17,765 bases of DNA from AP-15 sp036404275 (lineage in GTDB: Bacteria > Pseudomonadota > Alphaproteobacteria > ATCC43930 > CGMCC-115725), in contig DASXAM010000178.1 of assembly GCA_036404275.1 (NCBI GenBank), positions 1-17,765 on the forward strand. Reading direction: 5' to 3'. Positions 8,622-15,414 of the stretch are shown piece after piece; positions within the stretch are counted from its first letter, which is position 1; every line of letters starts with the position of its first letter. The notes under the pieces were generated by a model, which was not told the origin of the DNA, searched no databases, and saw only the letters and a list, made by a program, of their open reading frames with translations. Position numbers and translations under genes: made by a program.

Positions 8622-9371
8622 TCAGTAGTAATGGGCGCCGCCGTTGACGTGGATTGTCTGGCCGGTGATGAAGCCGCCGTCCGGGCTGACCAGAAACAGG
8701 CAGGTCGCCGCGATCTCGTCGACATGCCCCTGCCGGCCCAACGGGATGCCAGCCGCGTTCGGCACCCGCCCCTGATACCATTCGGGGTTGTCACGGCGCG
8801 TATCGATGCTGCCGGGCGAGACGACGTTGACGCGAATGTTGTGCGCGGCGAATTCCGAGGCGAGCGCCCGCGCCATCCCGACAAGGCCCATCTTGGCGGC
8901 CGAGACGTGGGCGCGTCCGCTGCCACCGTTGTACGCACCGTCCCCACAAAAGAACAGGATCCGCCCGTAGCTGTTCGCGACCATCGACGGGATCACCGCC
9001 TGCGTCAGGTAAAAGGCGGCATCGAGCACCACGCCGCGGACATGCTCCCAATCGTGCTGGCTGACCTCGGTAAAGGGCTTGTGCGGCCGGATCGCGGCGT
9101 TGTTGATCAGGATATCGACGCGGCCGAACTCGGCGAGCGCCCGCGCCGCGAGCGCGTCGATCTCGTCCTTTTTGCCGACATCGGCGAGGATGGCGAGCGA
9201 CTTGACCCCGTGCGCCCGCACCTCTTTGGCGACGGCCTCGGCTTCGGCCTGGTTGGTGCGGGCGTTGACCACGACATGCGCGCCCTCGCCGGCGAGCTTC
9301 AGCGCCGTCGCGCGCCCGATATTCCGGCCCGAGCCGGTAATCAGCGCCACTTTTCCATCGAGCTTGCCCAT
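8622..9371 (-). CDS. SDR-family (FabG-like) protein with non-canonical active site
   Basis: This 249-residue Rossmann-fold protein belongs to the classical short-chain dehydrogenase/reductase family. The nucleotide-binding loop is TGSGRNIG (12-19), the family NNAA is at 90-93, and the C-terminus has VNVVSPGSIDT and FITGQTIHVNGGAHYY. The active site is odd. Aligned with E. coli FabG by spacing from the Lys of YxxxK, the catalytic Tyr position is Val156 (HVSAAK), the Ser position is Gly143 (FFCGDGA) and the Asn position is Val115; only Lys160 is kept. It may use other residues (His155 is adjacent) or may not be a redox enzyme. ATG 9371 is supported by GGAGGGG eight bases upstream, and a GTG at 9407 in the same frame lacks this. 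No functional partner is adjacent, and the substrate is unknown. Confidence 0.88.
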   Translation of the reverse strand: MGKLDGKVALITGSGRNIGRATALKLAGEGAHVVVNARTNQAEAEAVAKEVRAHGVKSLAILADVGKKDEIDALAARALAEFGRVDILINNAAIRPHKPFTEVSQHDWEHVRGVVLDAAFYLTQAVIPSMVANSYGRILFFCGDGAYNGGSGRAHVSAAKMGLVGMARALASEFAAHNIRVNVVSPGSIDTRRDNPEWYQGRVPNAAGIPLGRQGHVDEIAATCLFLVSPDGGFITGQTIHVNGGAHYY

Positions 9372-9499
9372 CGGATCATCCCCTCCAGATGTCGGAATAT
9401 CGACCACCGCCGCATCCTAGCAGCGTCGCCGCCCGCTGTTCAGCCGCGACTGCGACATGATCATCGGGCCGCCCGCAGCCGCCGGGCTGCCCCGCCCGC

Positions 9500-10321
9500 T
9501 CAGAACGTGACTGTCTCGCCGGGGGTCATGACGATGACCTTGGTGGCGGTCTTGCCGAGGGCGGCTTTGTATTCGGCGGGGGTGCCGGCGAGCTGCGGCG
9601 TCGTGCCGTAATGGATCGGGATCGCAAATTTCGGGTGGACAAAGCGGGTCGCCCATGCCGCCTCTTTCGGGTCCATGACAAAATGGCCGCCGATCGGCAC
9701 CAGGATCAAATCGGGCTTGTAGTAATCGGCGATCAATTTCATGTCCGAGAACAGGTTGGTGTCGCCCATGTGATAGATCGTAAAGCCGTTTTCGAGCTTG
9801 ATGATGAAGCCGACCGGCTCGCCGCCGACATGCACCTCGCGTTTCTTGGTCTCCGGGTTGACGTAGACGAATTCCGAGGAGTGGTCGGCGCGCACCTCGC
9901 TGATCGCGATGCCGCGGCCGAACGGGGTAATGGTGCCGCCCTTGCCCATCCGCGGCGCTTCCTGCGGGGTCAGAATACCGAGCTCGTAGAGCGTGTCGGC
10001 GAGCCCCGCCGGGCCCCACATTTGGATGTGGTTCTTTTTGACGATCGCCGGCGCGTCGCCGAAATGGTCGGCATGGGCGTGGCTGACCAGCACGAGGTCG
10101 ATTTTGCCGAGCTTGTCGAGATCCTTCCACTCGGCCGGGGTCTTCGGATTTTTTGTGATGAACGGGTCGATCATGATGTTCTTGCCACCCGGCGTCGTCA
10201 GCCGAAAGCAGGATTGCCCGAGCCACAGCAGGTGAACCTTGCCGTCCTGGCCGCGACCGGGTGCGGCAAAGCCGAGCATGGCGCAAAGGGCAAGCAGGCA
10301 AACGGCGAAACGAGCCTTCAT
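9500..10321 (-). CDS. Exported metal-dependent hydrolase, metallo-beta-lactamase fold (UPF0173-like)
   Basis: This 273-residue protein has a signal peptide (MKARFAVCLLALCAMLGFAAP, then GRGQ) and a metallo-beta-lactamase domain. Metal ligands are seen in SHAHADH (80-86), the Asp of YHMGDTN and the His of PIHYGT. GGHFVMDPKEAA and the WLGQSCFRL start match the UPF0173/L-ascorbate-lactonase-like branch (E. coli UlaG relatives) rather than antibiotic-hydrolysing beta-lactamases. ATG 10321 has AGGGAG seven bases upstream; the TTG immediately before it is less likely. Export to the periplasm is inferred from the signal peptide, whereas most UPF0173 members are cytoplasmic. The substrate is not predictable. 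A perfect 6-bp inverted repeat (10351-10367) lies upstream and could be an operator. Confidence 0.9.
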   Translation of the reverse strand: MKARFAVCLLALCAMLGFAAPGRGQDGKVHLLWLGQSCFRLTTPGGKNIMIDPFITKNPKTPAEWKDLDKLGKIDLVLVSHAHADHFGDAPAIVKKNHIQMWGPAGLADTLYELGILTPQEAPRMGKGGTITPFGRGIAISEVRADHSSEFVYVNPETKKREVHVGGEPVGFIIKLENGFTIYHMGDTNLFSDMKLIADYYKPDLILVPIGGHFVMDPKEAAWATRFVHPKFAIPIHYGTTPQLAGTPAEYKAALGKTATKVIVMTPGETVTF

Positions 10322-10879
10322 CAAATTTCTCCCTGTCTTTAACTTTTTCGCGATGCCCTTTGCATCGTTGCCGGGCGGACTGTCAATCCGTCGTCATCGG
10401 CCATCCCGCCGCCAAGCGCGCACAAAATCGTGAGCCGCCGACAGACCCGCTCCTCGCTCATCGGGTGCCGAGGAGCAGAACGCGGACGTGCCTGCGGCAA
10501 GGTCGGTCGAGGAGAGCTTCAGCGGTTGCCCGCTCGGGCCCGCCGCAGCCAAATATAGTTTGCGCAGCCCGACGATTCGGCCAATCCCGACATGGCTTGG
10601 GATGGATCGGCAGGACCGGCGACTGTGCGATGATTGGCCCTGTTGCGGCAAAAACCGGCGGCGTCTGTTCGATTGCCGGAGATCCCCGACCGCCGGGCCG
10701 AAATCATCAATCGATTGTTGCCATGCGGCGGCGAGGCCGCTAGGTTTCCCTCGTCGAAGAGCGCCACAGCCGGATGCATTCCGGAACCGAGGGGATGGCG
10801 CGCTCGATGGACGGAAGCCGAAACCTGGTCCGGCCATTGCCCGGTCGGACACCCACGGCACGGCGACAGGCGGGGGGAT
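10322..10879. other. intergenic region with one short inverted repeat
   Basis: About 560 bases between two divergent genes, with no gene I can support. CGATGC (10351-10356) and GCATCG (10362-10367) form a perfect 6-bp inverted repeat about 30 bases upstream of the hydrolase ATG. An open frame in phase with the downstream M23 gene begins at 10634, but its translation (Arg/Pro/Trp-rich) looks non-coding. Confidence 0.5.
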
Positions 10880-12163
10880 ATGACCGCGAACAGTTCGGGC
10901 TGGGGAAGACGATTCTTCCCCGAAATTCGTATTTCTTTGCCGGCGGCAACATCGACGTCGACCGTCATGGTGTCGCCGATCGTCCAGGTGGCGGCGCTGC
11001 TGGCAGCGCTTGCCGGGGTGGCGGCGCTCGCCGTTCTCGGCTACGGGCGGCTCGGCGCCAAGCGGATGATCGCCGAGCGCGACGCGGCGGTCATGCAGAC
11101 TCAGGCTGCCAATGCCGATCTGGCCGACGATATCGCCGGCTTGCAGGCAAGGCTCGCCATCGCCGCAAGCGGCCGCCGCGCGGCAGAGGATCGCCTGACC
11201 GCGACGGCGGGTGAAGCCGCAATATTGCGCGACCGTCTCGCCGGCGTCGAAACCAAGCTCCACGCGCTGCAAGCGGCCGCCGCGGCGCCGAGCGCTCCGG
11301 CGCCGGCCGCGCGCGTGGCAGAGCTTTCCAAGGCGCTCGATCAAACCCGGTTGGCTTTGCACCAGGCCGCCGCCGAAGGCGCCACCTTGTCGGCGCGGCT
11401 GAGCAAGACCGAGGCCGATCGTGCGGACGAGCACGCGCGATACGAAGCGGCGACAAAGCAGCTCCAATCGACGATCGGCGAGCTCGAGCGCGAGCTGCTG
11501 CGCCGCTCGGCGGGATCACGAAAGCTCGCCGCGGCGCCGATCGTCGGTGGCACGGCGGGCATTGCCGGCCTCGCGCGGGTGCTGGCCTCGGCCGGGGTCG
11601 ATGTCGCACGGCTGTTCTCGCGGTTCGGTATCGACCGCGGCGAAGGCGGACCTTTTGTGCCCCCGCGCCGAACCGGCAAGACCGGCGCGCCGACACGCCC
11701 GATCTCACCCCGGCAGCTCGCGGCGTTGCGCGGGCTGATGCAGTCATTGCCGCTCGGCACGCCGGTCGCGCATTACCAGATCGGCAGCCCGTTCGGGGCG
11801 CGGACCGACCCGTTCAACGGCCATCCGGCGATCCATACCGGCATCGATTTCGATGCCCCCTACATGTCGCCGGTCTACGCCACCGCTCCCGGCACGGTGG
11901 TTTTTGCCGGATATCGCGGCGAATACGGCAAGGTCGTCGAGATCGACCATGGCGAGGGCATCCACACGCTTTATGCGCATTTGCACCGGGTCGCGGTCGC
12001 GGTCGGCGAGAAGGTCGCCGCCAAGAGCCAGATCGGCTGGCTCGGCACCACCGGGCGCAGCTCCGGCCCGCATGTCCATTACGAAGTGCTGGTCAACGGC
12101 GAACCGCAGGACCCCGCGAAGTTTATCAGCCTCGTCCACCTGGTCCCGGCCGTCGCCCGCTAG
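10880..12163 (+). CDS. Membrane-anchored M23-family (LytM/EnvC-like) murein endopeptidase
   Basis: This is a 427-residue cell-wall protein. The cytoplasmic N-terminus contains RFFPEIRISL, a motif I associate with alphaproteobacterial M23 proteins. One membrane segment follows (about 32-54). An Ala-rich coiled coil runs from about 60 to 215, then a linker. The C-terminal M23 domain lies at about 300-410. The zinc and catalytic residues appear intact: HTGIDFD (first His and Asp), YAHLH, and HVHYE. It should therefore cleave peptidoglycan cross-links rather than act only as an amidase activator like EnvC. The ATG at 10880 has GGGGGG two bases upstream and starts just before the membrane helix. 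The frame could extend to 10634, but that part does not look like protein. It appears monocistronic; the tRNA-Thr remnant begins 48 bases after the stop. Confidence 0.9.
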   Translation: MTANSSGWGRRFFPEIRISLPAATSTSTVMVSPIVQVAALLAALAGVAALAVLGYGRLGAKRMIAERDAAVMQTQAANADLADDIAGLQARLAIAASGRRAAEDRLTATAGEAAILRDRLAGVETKLHALQAAAAAPSAPAPAARVAELSKALDQTRLALHQAAAEGATLSARLSKTEADRADEHARYEAATKQLQSTIGELERELLRRSAGSRKLAAAPIVGGTAGIAGLARVLASAGVDVARLFSRFGIDRGEGGPFVPPRRTGKTGAPTRPISPRQLAALRGLMQSLPLGTPVAHYQIGSPFGARTDPFNGHPAIHTGIDFDAPYMSPVYATAPGTVVFAGYRGEYGKVVEIDHGEGIHTLYAHLHRVAVAVGEKVAAKSQIGWLGTTGRSSGPHVHYEVLVNGEPQDPAKFISLVHLVPAVAR

Positions 12164-12210
12164 GCTCAGAGGCAATCTTCGCGCGAAATATCTCTGTATT
12201 CGCCAAGACC

Positions 12211-12279
<69 letters not shown>

Positions 12280-12282
12280 CGC

Positions 12283-12439
12283 CGAGCAAGTGGTTATCAG
12301 CACCGGCCGAGGCGACGGGCATTTCGTCTACAAGAACGAAATCACTCTGCAAGCGCCGAAATTGCCGATCATGTTGCGCCACCTGGAGCGGCGCGTTGCG
12401 ACGATGAAGTTGGAGCTAGAGGCGCTTGGCGTCAAATAG
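12283..12439 (+). pseudogene. 3' fragment of an unrecognised small gene
   Basis: About 50 codons of coding-like sequence end at TAG 12437-12439. The peptide is amphipathic and charged (FVYKNEITLQAPKLP, LRHLERRVATMKLE, then LELEALGVK) and is followed directly by a terminator-like structure. The frame stays open to 12212, but there it only reads through the tRNA remnant (PGEGFRTPDLRF, a well-known tRNA-derived artefact). No credible start codon is visible, so the 5' end was probably lost at the tRNA junction. I do not recognise the family. Confidence 0.4.
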
Positions 12440-12484
12440 CCCGAGAGCGTGCGCTCTTAGAAGCAGGCTTCGGCCGGGCTTTTT
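12438..12484 (+). terminator. Rho-independent terminator-like structure
   Basis: The outer stem AGCCCG (12438-12443) / CGGGCT (12475-12480) is followed by a T run (12480-12484). It encloses two small hairpins: AGAGC-GTGC-GCTCT and a GGC-TTCG-GCC tetraloop. It overlaps the stop codon of the ORF fragment that ends at 12439. Confidence 0.6.
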
Positions 12485-12605
12485 ATGTCCTTGTTGCTTC
12501 CGCATCCTGCGCTATCGGAACTTGTAGGTGCCTACTGAGTTTCGTTCGTATAGCTGGCCGACGCGGTCTCGTCTCCCCTCGTCCGGGCAGAAAAGAGAAG
12601 CTCCC

Positions 12606-12647
12606 GGGAAGGGCTTCCCTGTAGGGCGCACCCATCCCCTGGGTGCG
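12606..12647. repeat. pair of adjacent perfect inverted repeats
   Basis: GGGAA/TTCCC (about 12606-12619) is followed by CGCACCCA (12627-12634) / TGGGTGCG (12640-12647), an 8-bp stem with loop TCCCC. There is no T-tract. The second hairpin resembles the one at 13484-13508. The rest of 12485-12666 shows no gene. Confidence 0.6.
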
Positions 12648-12666
12648 TTCCCCATTTCCATCTTTA

Positions 12667-12830
12667 GGCGGACTCCTCGAACGTCCGGTAATATACCTCG
12701 GCAAACCGGTGCGCCCGGGTCGCTGGCGTTTGGCCTCGAGAAGATTGCGACCTCGCAACTCCCGTCCTCGTCGAAACACTCAACGCGCCAGTCTCCGGCG
12801 GTTTCGCGATCCTCAAAACCTTGAACGCAT
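12667..12830 (-). pseudogene. decayed small conserved protein (WRVECFDEDG type)
   Basis: Three minus-strand frames together give one recognisable product. First is a segment ending KVLRIAKPPE, then after a shift WRVECFDEDGSCEVAIFSRP, then after another shift RFAEVYYRTFEES and a stop. The order and spacing match a small protein of about 70 residues that I remember from Bradyrhizobium-like genomes (WRVECFD-DG-CEV-IF-GPNA, then RA-RYA, then Y--FEE). At least two frameshifts make it non-functional. Family assignment is from memory. Its function is unknown. Confidence 0.6.
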
Positions 12831-13056
12831 TATCGGGTCCCTTCACCAGTGCTCCCATCAGGCTTAGGAGCGCATGATGCTCTGGGTTCCGGGGACCTCG
12901 ACTGAGGAATACACCGATCTCGATAGTGCTCGTCCGGCCGCCCGATGGGGCATCGGTTCGTGCCGAACAAACGCTTCCCCCGTCGCGGGATCACGACAGA
13001 GAAACCAGCCGTCTCCGTTGGGGCTGTTGTAGAATTCTCGGCTCTCGACTGCCGTG
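12831..13056 (-). pseudogene. decayed small conserved protein (FYNSPNGDGWFL type)
   Basis: On the minus strand EFYNSPNGDGWFLCRDPATG and EAFVRHEP are followed, after a frameshift in a CCCC run near 12950, by PSGGRTSTIEIGVFLSRG and PRNPEHHALLSLMGALV. Read together this is a typical small protein of many Rhizobiales and Rhodospirillales (SPNGDRWFL-RDPATG, HE-N-PSGG, IEIG-FLSRGPRNPEH-ALL). There is also no in-frame ATG upstream: a TGA occurs 15 codons before the EFYNS segment. It abuts the second decayed gene, and the frame after ALLSLMGALV runs into it. Function unknown; assignment from memory. Confidence 0.65.
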
Positions 13057-13085
13057 GCGCCACGATCAACCGAACAGCGTCACAA

Positions 13086-13385
13086 TCAGTGAAGGCTTAT
13101 GTTTGCTACTCTGCCGTGAACCTGAGTGAGTTGCGCTTCGGCGGACACTATTTGCGATTGCGCAGCCTTCCTGTGTTCGTGAGCTAGTGTGCCACCAAAC
13201 TTGCGCGCGAATGCCACCGCTTCGTTCTCGAATTCGAAGGTGACCCGGAGCTTCACCCCCGGAACAAGATGGAAATAGGTGAAGGTCGAGGGTTCGATGC
13301 GTTGCTGGTCAAGCCAGACCCGCATGTCGGTCAGGCGCGCCACCAAATCATCATCGCCGCTAAGCCGTATTTCTGCCGTCCGCAC
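13086..13385 (-). CDS. hypothetical protein, 99 residues
   Basis: This intact small gene starts at GTG 13385, supported by AGGGGG six bases upstream. The product is soluble and begins MRTAEIRLSGDDDLVARLTD. Its centre (WLDQQRIEPSTFTYF, then GVKLRVTFEFENEAVAFAR) suggests a mixed alpha/beta fold with a beta pair that ends in a helix. I recall similar hypothetical proteins in Bradyrhizobium-like genomes but no function. It points the same way as the two decayed genes just downstream, so the three may once have formed one accessory cluster. The 3' part (HEHRKAAQ onward) is hydrophilic and may be a degenerate extension. Confidence 0.7.
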   Translation of the reverse strand: MRTAEIRLSGDDDLVARLTDMRVWLDQQRIEPSTFTYFHLVPGVKLRVTFEFENEAVAFARKFGGTLAHEHRKAAQSQIVSAEAQLTQVHGRVANISLH

Positions 13386-13483
13386 GATTTCCCCCTTTTG
13401 CGTTCGTTCTTTATGCGGATCGGCGAACGGGGTGCGGTGCCGCTTGGTTCCAAAGAATGTCGCCGCGCGTGGTAGGCGCTAAC

Positions 13484-13508
13484 GCACCCCGACCCCCCTG
13501 GGGGGTGC
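13484..13508. repeat. G/C-rich inverted repeat in a divergent intergenic region
   Basis: GCACCCC (13484-13490) pairs with GGGGTGC (13502-13508) around an 11-nt C-rich loop that can slide into alternative pairings. No T-tract follows. It lies between the 99-residue gene and the PEP-CTERM-like gene and resembles the hairpin at 12627-12647. Confidence 0.55.
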
Positions 13509-13612
13509 AGCTCCTACCTATCTCGATCCTATGGCCTAGCCCTGACTTTTGCCTCCCCGCGCATCCTCGAATACACTCTTCTCGGTCCAGCAAAGGGAAG
13601 GGCTGAACCAGA

Positions 13613-14272
13613 ATGACAATCGCAAAACAGATCGCGGGCGCGGCCGTGCTCGGCATAGGGATGCTGGTCGGCTGCGGCGTGCCCGCCCCGTCGGCACAAG
13701 CCGGATACACTGTTACGCTCGCACAACAGGGCCCTAACGTCGTGGCGACCGGAAGCGGGCCAATCGATTTGACTGGCCTAGGCCCTGGCTTCTTGGTAAG
13801 CTTCGAGCAAGCCTCGATAGCTCCAGCGTTTGGCCTTCTTAATACTGGACCTTCGGACTTGTCCGGAGCAGATGTCTACTCCGGGGTCTCCGGGATTGCT
13901 CAACAGTTCAGTGGGCCGAATGATTTCGGCAGCGGCCTTACTCTTTACGAGGCCGATAGCGGCGGCGGGGACATCGTCGGTATATTTACAACCCTGTCTA
14001 TTCTCGTGCCAGGCGGCTATATCTCTGGAACTCCTCTATCAGATACTTCGACATATCTCAACCAAACCTTCAGTAGCCTCGGCGCGACGCCGGGCACTTA
14101 TGAATGGACATGGGGAACCGGAGAGAACCAGAATTTCACGCTCATCATCGGCGTTCGCGCCGGCCCCGGCCCCGGCGCCGCTCCCGAACCGGCAAGCGCG
14201 GCACTGCTGGGGAGCGCTCTCGCCGGGTTGCTGGTGGTAGGCACCATCCGCAGCATCCGACCGGCTGGCTGA
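13613..14272 (+). CDS. PEP-CTERM-like exported surface protein
   Basis: This 219-residue secreted protein begins with a hydrophobic signal (MTIAKQIAGAAVLGIGMLVG) that contains a lipobox-like LVGC with Cys21 and also a possible signal peptidase I site at SAQA-G. The middle is Gly/Ser/Thr-rich, poor in charge and probably beta-structured. The C-terminus has APEPASAALLGSALAGLL then VVGTIRS: a PEP motif followed by a membrane segment and a short basic tail. This is the layout of PEP-CTERM proteins that an exosortase sorts to the surface or extracellular matrix. No exosortase is in the window. Codon use is less GC-biased than in the housekeeping genes, consistent with acquired DNA. The upstream GGGAAGGG is rather far (about 13 bases) for a strong ribosome binding site. 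Function unknown. Confidence 0.75.
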   Translation: MTIAKQIAGAAVLGIGMLVGCGVPAPSAQAGYTVTLAQQGPNVVATGSGPIDLTGLGPGFLVSFEQASIAPAFGLLNTGPSDLSGADVYSGVSGIAQQFSGPNDFGSGLTLYEADSGGGDIVGIFTTLSILVPGGYISGTPLSDTSTYLNQTFSSLGATPGTYEWTWGTGENQNFTLIIGVRAGPGPGAAPEPASAALLGSALAGLLVVGTIRSIRPAG

Positions 14273-14500
14273 TTGCCGGTGAGCGCAGGGGGGTCGGACG
14301 ACGTAGCCGGGTCATCCACCTTTCGGAACGACGCATTCGCAATAGACGATGATTTTTCGTGCGACGCGAGGTCGAACAACCGGATCAGCCGATTGCCCGG
14401 GCGGTCCGTCGGTTTTTTCGCAAGGCTTGGTCCAGCGGCGATCCCCGGCTGGCCGCAGTGATCTCCCGCAAGCGTGGCAGCGGCGCCATATATCCCGGCC

Positions 14501-15085
14501 ATGTGCAATGATTTCGGCAACCACGTCCCCTATGACGCATATCTGCACGCGTTCCGCGAAATTCGCATCCCGCTCCGCCGGCCTGAAGCGGCGCCGAACC
14601 TCGAGCCCCGCGACGACATCTGGCCAACTGATCCGGCACCGGTGATCCGCCGCCGCGCCGATGGCGTCGAGCTGGTGCAATTGCGTTGGGGCTTCCCGCC
14701 CGCGCGGCCGAAGGGCGCGCCGGTTATCAATTTCCGCTCCGAGGGGCGGCGGTTCCCGAATGGCCGCTGTCTGGTCCCGGCGTCCTTTTTTTACGAGTTC
14801 ACCGGGACGAAATCGCCAAAGAGCAAGTGGCGGTTCACCAAGCGCGACGAGGAATGGTTCTGCTTCGCCGGCTTGTGGCGCCCGATGCCCGATGGCGGTG
14901 AGGCGTTCACGCTGCTGACGACCGAGCCGAGCGCCGATGTCGCCCCGATCCACGATCGGCAGATGGTGATCGTCGGCCGCGCCGACTGGCCCGCCTGGCT
15001 CGACCTTACCCGGCCCGAGCCCGAGCTGCTTGCGCCCGCTGCCTGCCGGATCGCTGGCGGTAGAGCGGGTGCGGTAGACGACTAA
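14501..15085 (+). CDS. SRAP-domain (YedK/HMCES-like) DNA-crosslink protein, altered C-terminus
   Basis: SRAP proteins form a covalent thiazolidine link through Cys2 with abasic sites in single-stranded DNA, protecting them from breakage. The 194-residue product begins MCNDFGN after Met removal gives Cys at the N-terminus. Asn77 (INFRSE), Glu99 (RCLVPASFFYEF) and His151 (IHDRQM) are the other expected active-site residues. The start is MCND rather than the usual MCGR. ATG 14501 is chosen because Cys must be residue 2; an ATG/GTG further upstream would bury it. The last 15 residues look wrong: after Pro179 a shift of one base restores LPAGSLAVERVR and a stop at 15075-15077, which matches the family end. 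The core is intact, so it may still work. It sits within the tRNA-Thr-bracketed segment. Confidence 0.88.
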   Translation: MCNDFGNHVPYDAYLHAFREIRIPLRRPEAAPNLEPRDDIWPTDPAPVIRRRADGVELVQLRWGFPPARPKGAPVINFRSEGRRFPNGRCLVPASFFYEFTGTKSPKSKWRFTKRDEEWFCFAGLWRPMPDGGEAFTLLTTEPSADVAPIHDRQMVIVGRADWPAWLDLTRPEPELLAPAACRIAGGRAGAVDD

Positions 15086-15244
15086 CGGTCACCAGCTTCT
15101 AATTGACAGATCATAGGGGAGCGCGTGATCCAGCGACCGGGTGCGATTCGCTCGCGTAGCGTCACGGGAGGCGTTAGCCCAGTGTTAGCCTTTGAGACAA
15201 TGTGGACGATACCCAAAAAATATTCCAGTAACTTCTTGGTTTTC

Positions 15245-15319
15245 TGGTGCCGGGTGAGGGATTCGAACCCCCGACCTTCGGTTTACAAAACCGCTGCACT
15301 GCCACTGTGCTAACCCGGC
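15245..15319 (-). tRNA. tRNA-Thr (anticodon TGT), CCA encoded
   Basis: On the minus strand GCCGGGT and ACCCGGC pair as acceptor. The anticodon loop TTTGTAA gives anticodon TGT (reads ACA, Thr). The T arm has GGGGGTTCGAATCCC, and CCA is encoded at 15245-15247. The first anticodon-stem pair (27-43) is G/A by my folding, which a tRNA scan should check. Its 3' 48 bases (15246-15293) are duplicated at 12211-12259. Confidence 0.95.
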
Positions 15320-15344
15320 GAAAATCAGCCCCGGCGGGGTCGTC

Positions 15345-15375
15345 ATTGTAGCACGCCTCGGGGTCACACCGACAA
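15345..15375 (-). promoter_or_regulatory. putative promoter of tRNA-Thr
   Basis: On the minus strand TACAAT (15345-15350), extended by TGC, is a strong -10. TTGTCG (15370-15375) is a possible -35 with a long 19-base spacer. Transcription would start near 15338, about 18 nt before the tRNA. Confidence 0.5.
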
Positions 15376-15414
15376 TGATCCAGTTTGAGCCTTTGCGGCA
15401 GGGCCGACAATCCG

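Noticed and set aside
10634..10879. 82-codon N-terminal extension of the M23 gene
   Set aside because: The extension is not protein-like, has no start signal, and would put the membrane anchor far from the N-terminus; ATG 10880 has a strong Shine-Dalgarno.
10394..11467. 357-codon minus-strand open frame covering the intergenic region and the M23 coiled coil
   Set aside because: Composition is that of a GC shadow, and it overlaps antisense a protein with clear membrane, coiled-coil and M23 domains.
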